From an uncultured Anaerolineales bacterium (GTDB lineage: Bacteria; Chloroflexota; Anaerolineae; Anaerolineales; UBA4823), in the NCBI GenBank assembly GCA_937928795.1, contig CALFWB010000077.1, positions 1 through 35,622 on the forward strand: a stretch of 35,622 nt of DNA, written 5' to 3'. The position numbers were made by a program, and so were the translations under genes. Shown here one piece after another: positions 8,847 to 16,990 of the stretch; position 1 is the stretch's first letter; every line of letters starts with the position of its first letter. A model generated the notes under the pieces. The model was not told the DNA's origin, made no database searches, and saw only the letters and a program-made list of their open reading frames with translations.

Positions 8847-10231
8847 TCACCACGCTCCTCAAAGTCTCGAAATTCATCAAAACTTGTACCACCCGGAGAA
8901 AGCAGGACAACATCTCCCGCCTGAACAATCTCTTTGGCAACCTGCACGGCTTGGAATAAATCGGGACATATCGTGATTGGCAAATGCTGCTTCTGATCGG
9001 CTTTCTCAATGGCTTGGCGAATCTTACTGGCTGCTTCGCCAAACAGCACCAAATGCCGCACCCTCTGCACAACCAATTCAGCAAAATCCTCCCAGGGTAA
9101 GTTCTTATCCCGTCCACCGGCGAGTAATACAATCGGTTCCTGGAAAGACCGGATTGCTGCCATGCTGCGTTCTGGGGCAGTGGCAATCGAGTCGTTATAC
9201 CACGCTGCGCCGCCCCAGTTGCGGATGAATTCCAAACGATGGGGGACTCCTCGAAAACCTTGCACGCCCTCACGACAGGCTTCAAAGGGGATTTGGGCGG
9301 CGATGGCTATCGCACAAGCAGCAACCACATTCATGAGATTATGCAATCCTCGCAGGCTAATCTCTTCAACGGGAAGTAAAGGGCTCCAAGTGTTATGGTC
9401 AGCAAAGTACACTACTCCCTGATGGACGAAGGTGCCGGGGGTTGTTTGAGGAGGATCGATGCCAAACGTGAACAATCGAGCAGCGGTTCGCTTGCGCAAA
9501 TCCCATGTAATTGCATCTTCACGGTTCAGAACCGCCGCTTGATCAGACGATTGATAGGCGATCAGTCGCGCCTTTGCTTCAACATAGGCTTCCATTGTGC
9601 CATGGCGGTCTAGATGATTGGGGGTGATGTTGAGCAAGGCAGCAACCTGCGGGGATCGGGTCATCAGTTCCAGTTGGAAACTGGATAACTCAAGCACCAC
9701 TAAATCCAGAGGGCTGATCTCATCGACCTGATGGATCAAGGGAGTACCGATGTTGCCGCCTACCCAGACCTTGTGATAGGGGACTCGGGATGGGAAGTTC
9801 TGAACAGCCGCTTGGGCAATCCGACCGACAAGGGTGGTCGTGGTCGTTTTGCCCGCCGAGCCGCTGATTCCAATGACCGTTGCTGATGTGTTTTCAAGGA
9901 AAAGTTGGGAATCGTTCGTGAGGGGGATACCGCGCCGTTTCGCTTCGACAATCAATGGAAGCGTCAACGGCACACCCCCGGAGACGCAGATCAGGTCAAC
10001 CCCTTGCAAGGCTTCGAGTGGATGACCCCCTGCAATCCAGCGGATGGATAAATCGGCTAAAGCTTGGCGGGCATATTCGAGCGCCTCAGCAGGTTGGCGG
10101 TCGTTCAGGGTGACCTTTGCCCCTCTCTCAGCAAGGAAACGCGCTACAGCGATCCCCTGACGGGCTGCTCCAATCACGAGAGCGTGCTTTCCTTGCCAAT
10201 CTTTGTTAGAGATGGGCTTCGCCTGCGTCAT
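8816..10231 (-). CDS. murD: UDP-N-acetylmuramoylalanine--D-glutamate ligase MurD
   Basis: MurD adds D-glutamate to UDP-MurNAc-L-Ala. The N-terminal domain starts HALVIGAARQGIAVARFLAERGAKVTL, the central ligase domain has GISGSAGKTTTTTLVGRI and VWVGGNIGTPL, and the C-terminal part includes NDSIATAPERSMAAIRSF and VLLAGGRDKNLPW, which are typical of MurD. The P-loop reads SGSAGKTT rather than the common GTNGKST. ATG 10229-10231 is chosen (471 residues) because GGAGGT lies about ten bases upstream; a TTG twelve codons earlier has a poorly placed site. It follows the mraY stop by 42 bases. Confidence 0.93.
   Translation of the reverse strand: MTQAKPISNKDWQGKHALVIGAARQGIAVARFLAERGAKVTLNDRQPAEALEYARQALADLSIRWIAGGHPLEALQGVDLICVSGGVPLTLPLIVEAKRRGIPLTNDSQLFLENTSATVIGISGSAGKTTTTTLVGRIAQAAVQNFPSRVPYHKVWVGGNIGTPLIHQVDEISPLDLVVLELSSFQLELMTRSPQVAALLNITPNHLDRHGTMEAYVEAKARLIAYQSSDQAAVLNREDAITWDLRKRTAARLFTFGIDPPQTTPGTFVHQGVVYFADHNTWSPLLPVEEISLRGLHNLMNVVAACAIAIAAQIPFEACREGVQGFRGVPHRLEFIRNWGGAAWYNDSIATAPERSMAAIRSFQEPIVLLAGGRDKNLPWEDFAELVVQRVRHLVLFGEAASKIRQAIEKADQKQHLPITICPDLFQAVQVAKEIVQAGDVVLLSPGGTSFDEFRDFEERGECFRKWVMDL
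8855..8860 (-). promoter_or_regulatory. Ribosome-binding site that decides the ftsW GTG start
   Basis: The minus strand reads GAGGAG eight bases before GTG 8844-8846. It lies inside the end of murD. No comparable site precedes the ATG at 8832-8834 or the one at 8784-8786, so the GTG is the likely initiation codon. Confidence 0.7.
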
Positions 10232-10273
10232 CAAACAATCAACCTCCGAGGGATACAACTGCAGCAACCTCTT

Positions 10274-11281
10274 CTAAACTAGAGCTAAAGCGATGCCAAT
10301 CATGGCTGCCAACAGGCTAACCAGCCAAAAACGCTGGACAACTTGGGTCTCACTCCAACCGAGCAGCTCGAAATGATGGTGAAGCGGTGCCATCTTAAAC
10401 ACGCGCCGTCCCTCCCCGTATTTGCGTTTGGTGTACTTAAAATAGGAGGTTTGAATGATCACACTCAACGTCTCGCTGACCGGAATAATGGCGATAATGG
10501 GCAACAAAATCCACTGCCCGGTCATCAAGGCAATCACGGCTAAGGTCGAGCCTAGAGCCATTGAGCCGGTGTCGCCCATCATCAATTCTGCTGGGTGGAC
10601 GTTGAACCACAAAAAGCCGAAGATGGCGCCCACTAGGGCAAAGCAGAAACGCGCTAGGTAAATTTGTCCTTGTAGGATGGCAATGCCGCCATAGCAGGCA
10701 AAAGCCGTGGCGGTAATTAAACCAGCCAATCCGTCTAGTCCATCGGTGAAATTGACGGCGTTCGACATGCCGACAATGATGAAGACTACAATGGGAAGGT
10801 AGTAATTTCCCAAATTGATGCTTCCCTTGATGCCGGGAAGAAACATCTCGGGAACTTGCAGAAAATACTTTAGTCCGATACCGGCTCCCAAAGCTAAAAC
10901 CACTTGTCCAAGAAATTTTGCTCGAACGCTCAGCCCGCTCTTGCGGGCAGAGCCAACCAGCCCCTGCCAATCGTCAATGGTGCCTAAGATGGCAAAGCCT
11001 AGCATCACGATGATGGGCAATAAGACCGAACGACCGAGCAGGGTCAAGCCGCGAATTGGTGTGACATTGAGCAACACCGTAATCAAGGTGACCGGTAAGA
11101 TAAACAACCAGCCTCCCATAGTAGGTGTTCCCATTTTTGCCAGGTGTCGCTGCGGTCCTTCAAGGCGGATGGCTTTGCCGGCTTTGAAGTATCTGAGGAC
11201 GCGCAAAACAGGAGGTCCCCAAATGACAGATAGCAAGAAGGTTAAGCCCGCTAGGGCGAGGGTCATTGGTGCTTGGCTCAT
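10274..11281 (-). CDS. mraY: Phospho-N-acetylmuramoyl-pentapeptide transferase MraY
   Basis: MraY moves phospho-MurNAc-pentapeptide from UDP onto undecaprenyl phosphate, making lipid I. The 335-residue polytopic protein has the family motifs in order: KMGTPTMGGWLFI, the aspartate pair in GTIDDWQGLVG, VNFTDGLDGLAG, MMGDTGSMALG and the histidine cluster LHHHFELLGWSE. About ten hydrophobic segments are visible. The ATG overlaps the murF stop by four bases (ATGA), so translation is likely coupled. Confidence 0.97.
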   Translation of the reverse strand: MSQAPMTLALAGLTFLLSVIWGPPVLRVLRYFKAGKAIRLEGPQRHLAKMGTPTMGGWLFILPVTLITVLLNVTPIRGLTLLGRSVLLPIIVMLGFAILGTIDDWQGLVGSARKSGLSVRAKFLGQVVLALGAGIGLKYFLQVPEMFLPGIKGSINLGNYYLPIVVFIIVGMSNAVNFTDGLDGLAGLITATAFACYGGIAILQGQIYLARFCFALVGAIFGFLWFNVHPAELMMGDTGSMALGSTLAVIALMTGQWILLPIIAIIPVSETLSVIIQTSYFKYTKRKYGEGRRVFKMAPLHHHFELLGWSETQVVQRFWLVSLLAAMIGIALALV

Positions 11282-12693
11282 TCGTGAATCTCCAGTGCAG
11301 CAACGATCCGATCCATGCGCATTCCATGCGAGCCTTTGACCAACAAAATATCGCCTTCTCGCAGTTGTTCTTTGAGCAGAGGTACAGCTTGCATGGCGTC
11401 TTGTACCTCATGAATCGCACCTGCTGGCATTCCGGCTCGTCTTGCAGCCTCGGCAATGATCTTGCCGCGTTCGCCGACCGCAATGAGAAGATCGGCGACT
11501 TCGGCGGCTCGTCTACCGACAAGTTCGTGGCCCTGCACTTCGTATAGGCCTAATTCCAGCATATCACCCAATACGGCGATCTTCCGTCCATCGAGATCGG
11601 CTAACAGGTTTAGGGCTGCGAGGGTCGATTCCGGCGCAGCGTTGTAGGAGTCGTCTAAAATGATCGCGCCTTGTTCTGTACGCACTACGGCTAGGCGCAA
11701 TTGAATCGGGGTGGAACGCAAGCCTTGCACGATCTCCTGCCAGGTTAGCCCATCCACTAAGCCAACCGCAATGGCGCGCAGAGCCGTGTGAACCGAATGA
11801 CGACCGAGAAGTGGCACACGCAGATGGAGGATCTCATTGCGGTAATGGGCACGGAAAGAGATGCCCTCAAGACCAAAACTTTGGATCTCATCCGCCCACA
11901 AGTCCGCCTGGGGGTCTAATCCGTAGAAGAAGACTTTGGCTTGAGTCTTCTTTGCCATCTTGCGCACATAGGGATCGTCCATGTTGAGAATGGCAACTCC
12001 TTCTGGAGCTGGGGGAAGAGCCTGAACAAGCTCGCTTTTTCCTTCCGCAATGGCTTCCTGACTTCCAGCCCGCTCGGCATGGACGGTACCAACGTTGGTG
12101 ACGACTCCGATTTGGGGCAGGGCAATCTCGCAAAGGAAGGCGATTTCGCCAGGCACGTAAAACCCCATCTCTAGCACGGCACGTTGATGGCTTTCGCTTA
12201 GGCGCAGAATGGTTAGAGGTAACCCGATTTCATTGTTGAGATTGCCGGGCGATTTCAAGGTTGAATAAGTGCGGCCAAGGACTTCAGCAATCAGCTCCTT
12301 GGTGGTGGATTTTCCCACGCTGCCGGTAATCCCGATCACTTTAACCGAGAGTTTTCTACGCCAGAAACGAGCGATATCTTGAAGGGCTTTGAGACTGTCT
12401 TCAACCAGCAAACAAGCCGGAAGAGGAGGAAGGTCTTGATGAAGAGGTGGATTGCGCAAATCTAAAATGGGTCGGTCGGTTTCAACGGGGTGTTCAATCA
12501 GCGCCAGATGAGCACCGCGTTGAAAAGCATCTTGGACAAAATTATGCCCGTCTTGCCGTTCGCCGGGCAAAGCGACGAACAATGCCCCAGGGATAACCAA
12601 GCGCGAGTCGACTACCGCATCGGTAATCGGCTGTCTAGCCTGTTCAAAGGGTTGAAGGGTGAGAGCCTCTAAAACATCTGCAAAGGTCAGCAT
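11278..12693 (-). CDS. murF: UDP-MurNAc-tripeptide--D-alanyl-D-alanine ligase MurF
   Basis: MurF adds D-Ala-D-Ala to complete the UDP-MurNAc-pentapeptide. The 471-residue protein has an N-terminal domain with AVVDSRLVIPGALFVALPGE, the P-loop GITGSVGKSTTKELIAEVLG, the NLNNEIGLPLTILRLSE segment characteristic of MurF, VTNVGTVHAERAGS, ILDDSYNAAPESTLAAL and the C-terminal LVKGSHGMRMDRIV. Together these separate it from MurE, which is not present here. It starts 11 bases after the ftsI stop with no clear Shine-Dalgarno sequence. Confidence 0.95.
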   Translation of the reverse strand: MLTFADVLEALTLQPFEQARQPITDAVVDSRLVIPGALFVALPGERQDGHNFVQDAFQRGAHLALIEHPVETDRPILDLRNPPLHQDLPPLPACLLVEDSLKALQDIARFWRRKLSVKVIGITGSVGKSTTKELIAEVLGRTYSTLKSPGNLNNEIGLPLTILRLSESHQRAVLEMGFYVPGEIAFLCEIALPQIGVVTNVGTVHAERAGSQEAIAEGKSELVQALPPAPEGVAILNMDDPYVRKMAKKTQAKVFFYGLDPQADLWADEIQSFGLEGISFRAHYRNEILHLRVPLLGRHSVHTALRAIAVGLVDGLTWQEIVQGLRSTPIQLRLAVVRTEQGAIILDDSYNAAPESTLAALNLLADLDGRKIAVLGDMLELGLYEVQGHELVGRRAAEVADLLIAVGERGKIIAEAARRAGMPAGAIHEVQDAMQAVPLLKEQLREGDILLVKGSHGMRMDRIVAALEIHE

Positions 12694-12704
12694 TGTTTTA
12701 CCGT

Positions 12705-14501
12705 TTATTGGGTTGCTTTCCGATAACGATCGGGTGGGATGTTCATCAGTAGGGTAATCTGCTCGACCACCTTGGGAAAAATTGGCGCTGCTACTTCAGA
12801 GCCCCAGATCGAAGTTGAGGGTTTTTCCAGCCAGATATAGACGACAAAACGGGGATCGTCGACCGGTCCCCAACCGGCGAAAGAAGCGTTGGTCTCACCG
12901 CTGGTATAGCCTAGGCCGGGGATGGCGATTTCACCGGTGCCGGTCTTGCCGGCCACTCGATAACCATCAACCAAGGCCGCCGAGGCTTCAGCCTCAAGGG
13001 AACGGGCAAGCATTTCGGTCAAGGTGTGGGCTGTTTTGGCTGAGATGGGGATCGAACTTACCGAGGGCGTGATCATGAATTGTTCCCCATCCTTGATAAT
13101 AGCGCGCACGACATGGGGGCGCATGATCTTTCCGTCATTGGCTAACGCCGAAATGGCGGCTGCCATTTGGATCGGTGTCGCTGAAACACCTTGCCCAAAG
13201 GAATTTGTGCCGATTTCAGACTCAGACCATAATTGATCCTGAGGAAGCTTGAGAATGCCAGCTCGTTCGCCGTCCAGATCAATGCCGGTGGTGTGACCGA
13301 TGCCGAACGCCTGCAAATACGCATAGAAATCAGCCGCGCCGAGTTGGGTCGCCACCCAAGCCAGACAAACGTTCAGCGAGAGCTGCATACAGCCTTGCAT
13401 GGTCTGTTTTCCATGACCGGCGCGATCCCAGTTATAAATGACCAAACCGCCTACCTCGATAGCTCCTTTGTCTAGATAAATGGTATCTTCAGTTACTACT
13501 CCTTTATCCAGGGCGCCAGCCATGGTGAAAATCTTAAAGACTGAACCGGGCTCATACATGGCGCTAATCGCTCGATTGAAGACGAATTGACCTCTTTGGG
13601 AGAGGGATTCATAATCCCAATAGCGGCTGATGTCGAGGCGGGGATAGGACGCCATTGCTAATACTTCCCCGGTCTTTGGATCCAAAACGACGATGACGCC
13701 GGTGTCGGAACCGCTTTTGTGTACGCTTTCTTCAAGGATTTTCTCAATAGCTGCCTGAAGCTCGCGATCGATGGTCAAGATTAAGCTAACCCCTTCTGGT
13801 ATTGGCGGAAAATCTTGTACCATCCTCGGGTCGTTAGGCACCCAAATCTTAACCGGCGTGCCGGCTAGCATCTCATTATATTTGGCTTCTACACCAAAGT
13901 ATCCTACCGGTAAACCTTGTTGTGTATAGCCGACGAATCCCAAAACATTGGAGGCTAGAAGGGGCTCAGGATAGACTCGCTTCATGTAGGGTTGCAAGAC
14001 TAGTCCGCGCAGGTGCTTAGCTAATCGTGCTTTCTCCGCCTGTTCGGTACGGCTATCCTCGTCTTTAACTTTCAGAAAGGTTTGGAACGTATCGACCTTA
14101 TCTTTTTCTATCCCCTTAGCTAGCGGCAAGTAAACCTGTTGCGGATTGGGCGGATTTTCTATGGTCACTTTCACCTGATTATAATCAAGGCTAAAATAGA
14201 CGTTTCCAATCAATGCGATCGTGTGCGCATCGTTTGCCTCTCTGTTGATGGAGCGATAATCAATGCCGACCTCATAGACCATCTCGTTGCCGGCCAATAG
14301 TTGACCTTTGCGGTCAAAAATTAAGCCGCGTGGTGGGTGAATCGTCCAGATTGACCCCAAATGATTGGCGCGCACCTCTTCCAAGATTGCCCCGCGTTGC
14401 TTGTCTAAGAGTAAAGCAACGTGCTGCCCGAATATCAGAGCAGCGACAACGGTGAACAAAGTGCCCAGGAGAATGTAACGCGAGCTATAATCCTGGCTCA
14501 T
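12705..14501 (-). CDS. ftsI: Septal penicillin-binding protein FtsI (class B PBP, transpeptidase)
   Basis: This class B PBP crosslinks peptidoglycan at the septum with FtsW. One membrane segment (about 10-30) is followed by a dimerisation domain starting at IHPPRGLIFDRKG, then the transpeptidase domain. The catalytic SxxK is SVFK at about 320-323, SxN is SLN at about 375-377, and KTGTG begins at about 519. The start is ATG 14499-14501 (598 residues): it makes an ATGA overlap with the ftsL-like stop and has GAGG nine bases upstream. Earlier in-frame starts would overlap more and add a charged tail. No PASTA domains follow. Confidence 0.93.
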   Translation of the reverse strand: MSQDYSSRYILLGTLFTVVAALIFGQHVALLLDKQRGAILEEVRANHLGSIWTIHPPRGLIFDRKGQLLAGNEMVYEVGIDYRSINREANDAHTIALIGNVYFSLDYNQVKVTIENPPNPQQVYLPLAKGIEKDKVDTFQTFLKVKDEDSRTEQAEKARLAKHLRGLVLQPYMKRVYPEPLLASNVLGFVGYTQQGLPVGYFGVEAKYNEMLAGTPVKIWVPNDPRMVQDFPPIPEGVSLILTIDRELQAAIEKILEESVHKSGSDTGVIVVLDPKTGEVLAMASYPRLDISRYWDYESLSQRGQFVFNRAISAMYEPGSVFKIFTMAGALDKGVVTEDTIYLDKGAIEVGGLVIYNWDRAGHGKQTMQGCMQLSLNVCLAWVATQLGAADFYAYLQAFGIGHTTGIDLDGERAGILKLPQDQLWSESEIGTNSFGQGVSATPIQMAAAISALANDGKIMRPHVVRAIIKDGEQFMITPSVSSIPISAKTAHTLTEMLARSLEAEASAALVDGYRVAGKTGTGEIAIPGLGYTSGETNASFAGWGPVDDPRFVVYIWLEKPSTSIWGSEVAAPIFPKVVEQITLLMNIPPDRYRKATQ

Positions 14502-15022
14502 GGACTCTTGCCTCTTTCTAAATTCGCCCATTCGTCCAACTTGGTTTTCAGCCAATCTACCAAGGATTGGGTATAGATGGGTGGGAGAGAGTAAGTCACG
14601 CTTTGTACTTTTTTGGAAGGTGATGAAAGCGGGGTCTGATCTAACGGGACATAGCCGGGTACAACCAGATAAATCTCTTCGCTTGCTTCTATGCGTCGGA
14701 AACCCATTTCGAGGGCGCGCTTTTCCATCATCGCTGAGGAGGTGAGGATGCCCAATTGCGTCCGCAGATGAGCGTTCAACATTTCAACCTCGGTGATCTC
14801 ATTTTCCATCATCAGGATGGCTCTTCCTAGCGCAAGCGTGCGGGCGGTTACGTCCAAGTAAAGGGAGGCGGCTAAGATCACCACCAGCAAGCCAACTAGG
14901 ATCAACATGCCAGTGCTAATTTGCTTCCGCCATGGCGTTATGATATAAGCTTGAGTTAACCTGCGCAGCGAGTTCATGTTCCACTTACCCTTGTTTTTCT
15001 TAAGAGAACTTGCAAGTGTCAT
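14498..15022 (-). CDS. ftsL: FtsL-like bitopic division protein
   Basis: The 174-residue product has a short basic N-terminus, one membrane segment (about 38-58, starting GMLILVGLLVVILAASLYL) and then a helical region (about 62-110) of the coiled-coil type seen in FtsL/DivIC proteins. The sequence is too variable for a motif match, so the call rests on topology and its place between rsmH and ftsI, where ftsL normally sits. The C-terminal extension of about 60 residues is long for FtsL. An ATG fifteen codons later (14975-14977) is an alternative start. Confidence 0.72.
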   Translation of the reverse strand: MTLASSLKKNKGKWNMNSLRRLTQAYIITPWRKQISTGMLILVGLLVVILAASLYLDVTARTLALGRAILMMENEITEVEMLNAHLRTQLGILTSSAMMEKRALEMGFRRIEASEEIYLVVPGYVPLDQTPLSSPSKKVQSVTYSLPPIYTQSLVDWLKTKLDEWANLERGKSP

Positions 15023-15026
15023 GCCA

Positions 15027-15950
15027 TTACTCGCTTATTGGTAATTTTTCAGCTACGCGCAGGCGAGCACTGCGAGCGCGTGGGTTGTGCTCGATCTCCT
15101 GCGCCGATGGACGCACCGGTTTGGGGGTTAGCACTTTCAAACGGGCGCGATGCCCACAGGTGCAAATCGGCTGCTTCGGTGGGCAGATACACTGGCGCGA
15201 TTCGGTTTGAAAGTAAGCTTTAACCAAACGGTCCTCCAATGAATGAAAAGAGATAATCGCCAAGCGGCCAGAAGGCTTTAGGACAGCCGTTGCTTGGGGC
15301 AAAAATGCCTCTAAAGCGTCAAGTTCTGCGTTGACGGCTATTCGTAAAGCTTGAAAGGTGCGTGTGGCGGGGTGAACGCCGCCGGATTGACGTCCCACCA
15401 CGCCAACAACCACATTTGCCAATTGGGTGGTGGTTAAGATGGGACGAGAAGCTACAATTGCTCGGGCAATTTGTCTGGCAAAGCGTTCTTCTCCGTAGAG
15501 AAAAAGAATCTTCGCCAGGTCCTCCGGGGACAGATTGTTGACAAGCTGGGCTGCGGTTAGCGGATTGTGGCGGCTGAAACGCATATCCAAAGGCGCTTCG
15601 GAACGGAACGAAAAACCGCGTTCGGGTGTATCGAGTTGCAAGGAAGATACACCTAAATCCAGCACCACACCGTCCACCTCACTCCAACCAAGCTGAGCTA
15701 AATGCTGGGAAAGGTCTCGATAGCTTCCTTCAATGAGCCAATAGCGACCGCGGTAGGCTTGTAGGTTTTGCTCGGCGATTTGCAAAGCAGAGGCATCGAG
15801 ATCGATGCCCAGCAACAAACCATCAGGCTCACTCGCCTGCAAGATGCCGAGAGCGTGTCCACCGCTCCCAACTGTCCCATCGACAAACTTCTGCCCGGAG
15901 CGAGGTCGAAGATAGGCAATAGTCTCTTGGTAAAGTACTGGTTTATGCAC
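15027..15950 (-). CDS. rsmH: 16S rRNA (cytosine1402-N4)-methyltransferase RsmH
   Basis: RsmH (MraW) methylates N4 of C1402 in 16S rRNA. The 307-residue protein begins HKPVLYQETIAYLRPR and has the SAM motif DGTVGSGGHALGIL, then GIDLDASALQIAEQNL, VLDLGVSSLQLDTPERGFSF, a helical insert domain and the C-terminal IISFHSLEDRLVKAYF. A CICPPKQPICTC segment near the end is also usual. The start is GTG 15948-15950, overlapping mraZ by eight bases; no strong ribosome-binding site is visible, so expression probably depends on coupling to mraZ. Confidence 0.96.
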   Translation of the reverse strand: MHKPVLYQETIAYLRPRSGQKFVDGTVGSGGHALGILQASEPDGLLLGIDLDASALQIAEQNLQAYRGRYWLIEGSYRDLSQHLAQLGWSEVDGVVLDLGVSSLQLDTPERGFSFRSEAPLDMRFSRHNPLTAAQLVNNLSPEDLAKILFLYGEERFARQIARAIVASRPILTTTQLANVVVGVVGRQSGGVHPATRTFQALRIAVNAELDALEAFLPQATAVLKPSGRLAIISFHSLEDRLVKAYFQTESRQCICPPKQPICTCGHRARLKVLTPKPVRPSAQEIEHNPRARSARLRVAEKLPISE

Positions 15951-16392
15951 GGCTTCGATTGGTTGTTAACTGAAAGTCAATAAACCGTGCCACGTCGTTT
16001 TCAGCTTCGTCAAGAACTGACTTGTGTCTTTCCCAATTTTCTTTCGACCAAATCTCGAAAAAATTTCCCACACCGACAATCACGATTTCAGAGTTTAGAT
16101 TAGCTTTTTCGCGCAGGTATTGTGGGATGAGGATGCGTCCAGTCCGATCGACTTCGACCTGTTCGCCGTTAGAAAAGAGGTAACGCCGCAATAGGCGCGC
16201 GTTGGGGTCGGCATAGTTTTGATCGTTGATTTGATTCGCCCAACTCTCGAAGACCTCACTTGGCATGACCAGTAAATTCATATCAAAACCTTTGGTGATG
16301 ATCACCTCGCCACCTAGCAACTCGCGATACTTGGCAGGGATGGTCAAGCGCCCTTTTTGATCTAGAGAGTGAAAGTATTGCCCTAAGAACAT
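15943..16392 (-). CDS. mraZ: Transcriptional regulator MraZ
   Basis: MraZ is an AbrB-like DNA-binding protein that represses or modulates the dcw operon. The 149-residue protein has the two repeated half-domains expected: FHSLDQKGRLTIPAKYRELL (about 8-27) and the second copy with VEVDRTGRILIPQYLREKAN (about 79-98). The DxxGR pattern occurs in both. It is the first gene of the operon. AAGGA precedes the ATG. Candidate binding boxes and a good promoter lie directly upstream. Confidence 0.95.
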   Translation of the reverse strand: MFLGQYFHSLDQKGRLTIPAKYRELLGGEVIITKGFDMNLLVMPSEVFESWANQINDQNYADPNARLLRRYLFSNGEQVEVDRTGRILIPQYLREKANLNSEIVIVGVGNFFEIWSKENWERHKSVLDEAENDVARFIDFQLTTNRSRA

Positions 16393-16420
16393 CTGTTCCT
16401 TCTAACCTATTTAAGTCGCA

Positions 16421-16441
16421 ACGCCGGATAAGTTCCGGCGT
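16421..16441 (-). other. Perfect hairpin in the mraZ leader
   Basis: ACGCCGGA and TCCGGCGT form a perfect 8-bp inverted repeat around a 5-base loop. It lies between the two GTGGG boxes and the mraZ ribosome-binding site, so it would be in the 5' leader of the dcw message. It has no U-tract, so it is not a classical terminator. Confidence 0.6.
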
Positions 16442-16456
16442 CCCACTTAAACCCAC
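16442..16456 (-). promoter_or_regulatory. Candidate MraZ operator: two GTGGG boxes, 10 bp apart
   Basis: On the minus strand the sequence reads GTGGG-TTTAA-GTGGG. Published MraZ sites are direct repeats of TGGG/GTGGG separated by 5 bases, so the helical repeat of 10 bp fits exactly. The boxes lie about 14-28 bases downstream of the predicted transcription start, where a bound protein could block the operon. Only two good boxes are seen. Confidence 0.75.
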
Positions 16457-16476
16457 TTTACTGCACAGTTAGACAC

Positions 16477-16505
16477 ATTGTAGCTTAAAATACGATGAAA
16501 ATCAA
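16477..16505 (-). promoter_or_regulatory. Sigma-70-type promoter of the mraZ/dcw operon
   Basis: Minus strand: -35 TTGATT (16500-16505), a 17-bp spacer and -10 TACAAT (16477-16482). The transcription start is expected near 16470, giving a leader of about 78 bases before mraZ. It is the only good promoter seen for the fifteen genes below. Confidence 0.8.
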
Positions 16506-16635
16506 GGGTTTTATGCACCTAATTTTGATAAGGATTGTTTAAGTGAGGGTGGGTTAAGAATGGGTGAATTCTATCGAGTGACGCTGTACGCTGAAATGAG
16601 GGGATTTTAATCCTTAAAAAAATGCTTAAATCATG

Positions 16636-16939
16636 TATAATTTTGTTAATCATCTTGCCGCAACTTGAGGCTGTGCTGTGACTTCTTTCCCTCTGCGGCA
16701 ATGGCTGTAGGAATGATCTCAGTGTCCAAAACTGTGCTTGATGTACCGGTAGGTTTATTCGGTTTGATGAGTTCGAGTTACTTCGATCGAGGGTAGCGCA
16801 GATTCGGCTGCGCATACAAAGGAAGGATGGGCGTGTACACAAGCACCGGGATTTGTCATTTTATCATTGTCATACCTTGGTAAGGGTGTTTAGTTTTCTG
16901 AACACTTGAGCATGATCTAAGTGTACTGGGGTCTGAGCG
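16636..16939 (+). ncRNA. Candidate structured non-coding RNA or recX leader
   Basis: This stretch between the divergent dcw promoter and recX has no convincing open frame. It starts with a perfect -10 box, TATAAT at 16636-16641, without a clear -35. Several inverted repeats follow: TTGCCGC (16655) with GCGGCAA (16695), GCGCAG/CTGCGC near 16797-16814, and GTGTTTAG-TTTT-CTGAACAC near 16886-16905. It ends at a terminator-like hairpin. It does not match tmRNA, SRP RNA, RNase P RNA or a riboswitch that I recognise. It could be a small RNA or an attenuated leader of recX. Confidence 0.4.
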
Positions 16940-16981
16940 AACAGCCGTTGTCCGTACGGAAGGATAACGGCTGTTTTATTT
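16940..16981 (+). terminator. Terminator-like hairpin just before recX
   Basis: AACAGCCGTT (16940-16949) and AACGGCTGTT (16966-16975) pair perfectly over 10 bp and are followed by a T-rich run. The loop holds a second palindrome, TCCGTACGGA. The hairpin ends about ten bases before the recX start codon, so it either ends an upstream transcript or acts as an attenuator of recX-rny. Confidence 0.65.
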
Positions 16982-16990
16982 GAGATTGAA

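Noticed and set aside
16540-16566. A second MraZ operator on the plus strand (GTGGG and ATGGG)
   Set aside because: The two TGGG cores are 11 bases apart, not 10, and lie upstream of the dcw promoter; kept only as a weak possibility.
16519-16842. A 107-residue minus-strand frame across the recX upstream region
   Set aside because: Its composition is unlike a protein, it has no ribosome-binding site, and it would run over the dcw promoter area.
16938-16951. A LexA/SOS box upstream of recX (CGAACAGCCGTTGT)
   Set aside because: It matches the Gram-positive LexA consensus at only about 10 of 14 positions, and the same bases form one arm of the terminator hairpin.
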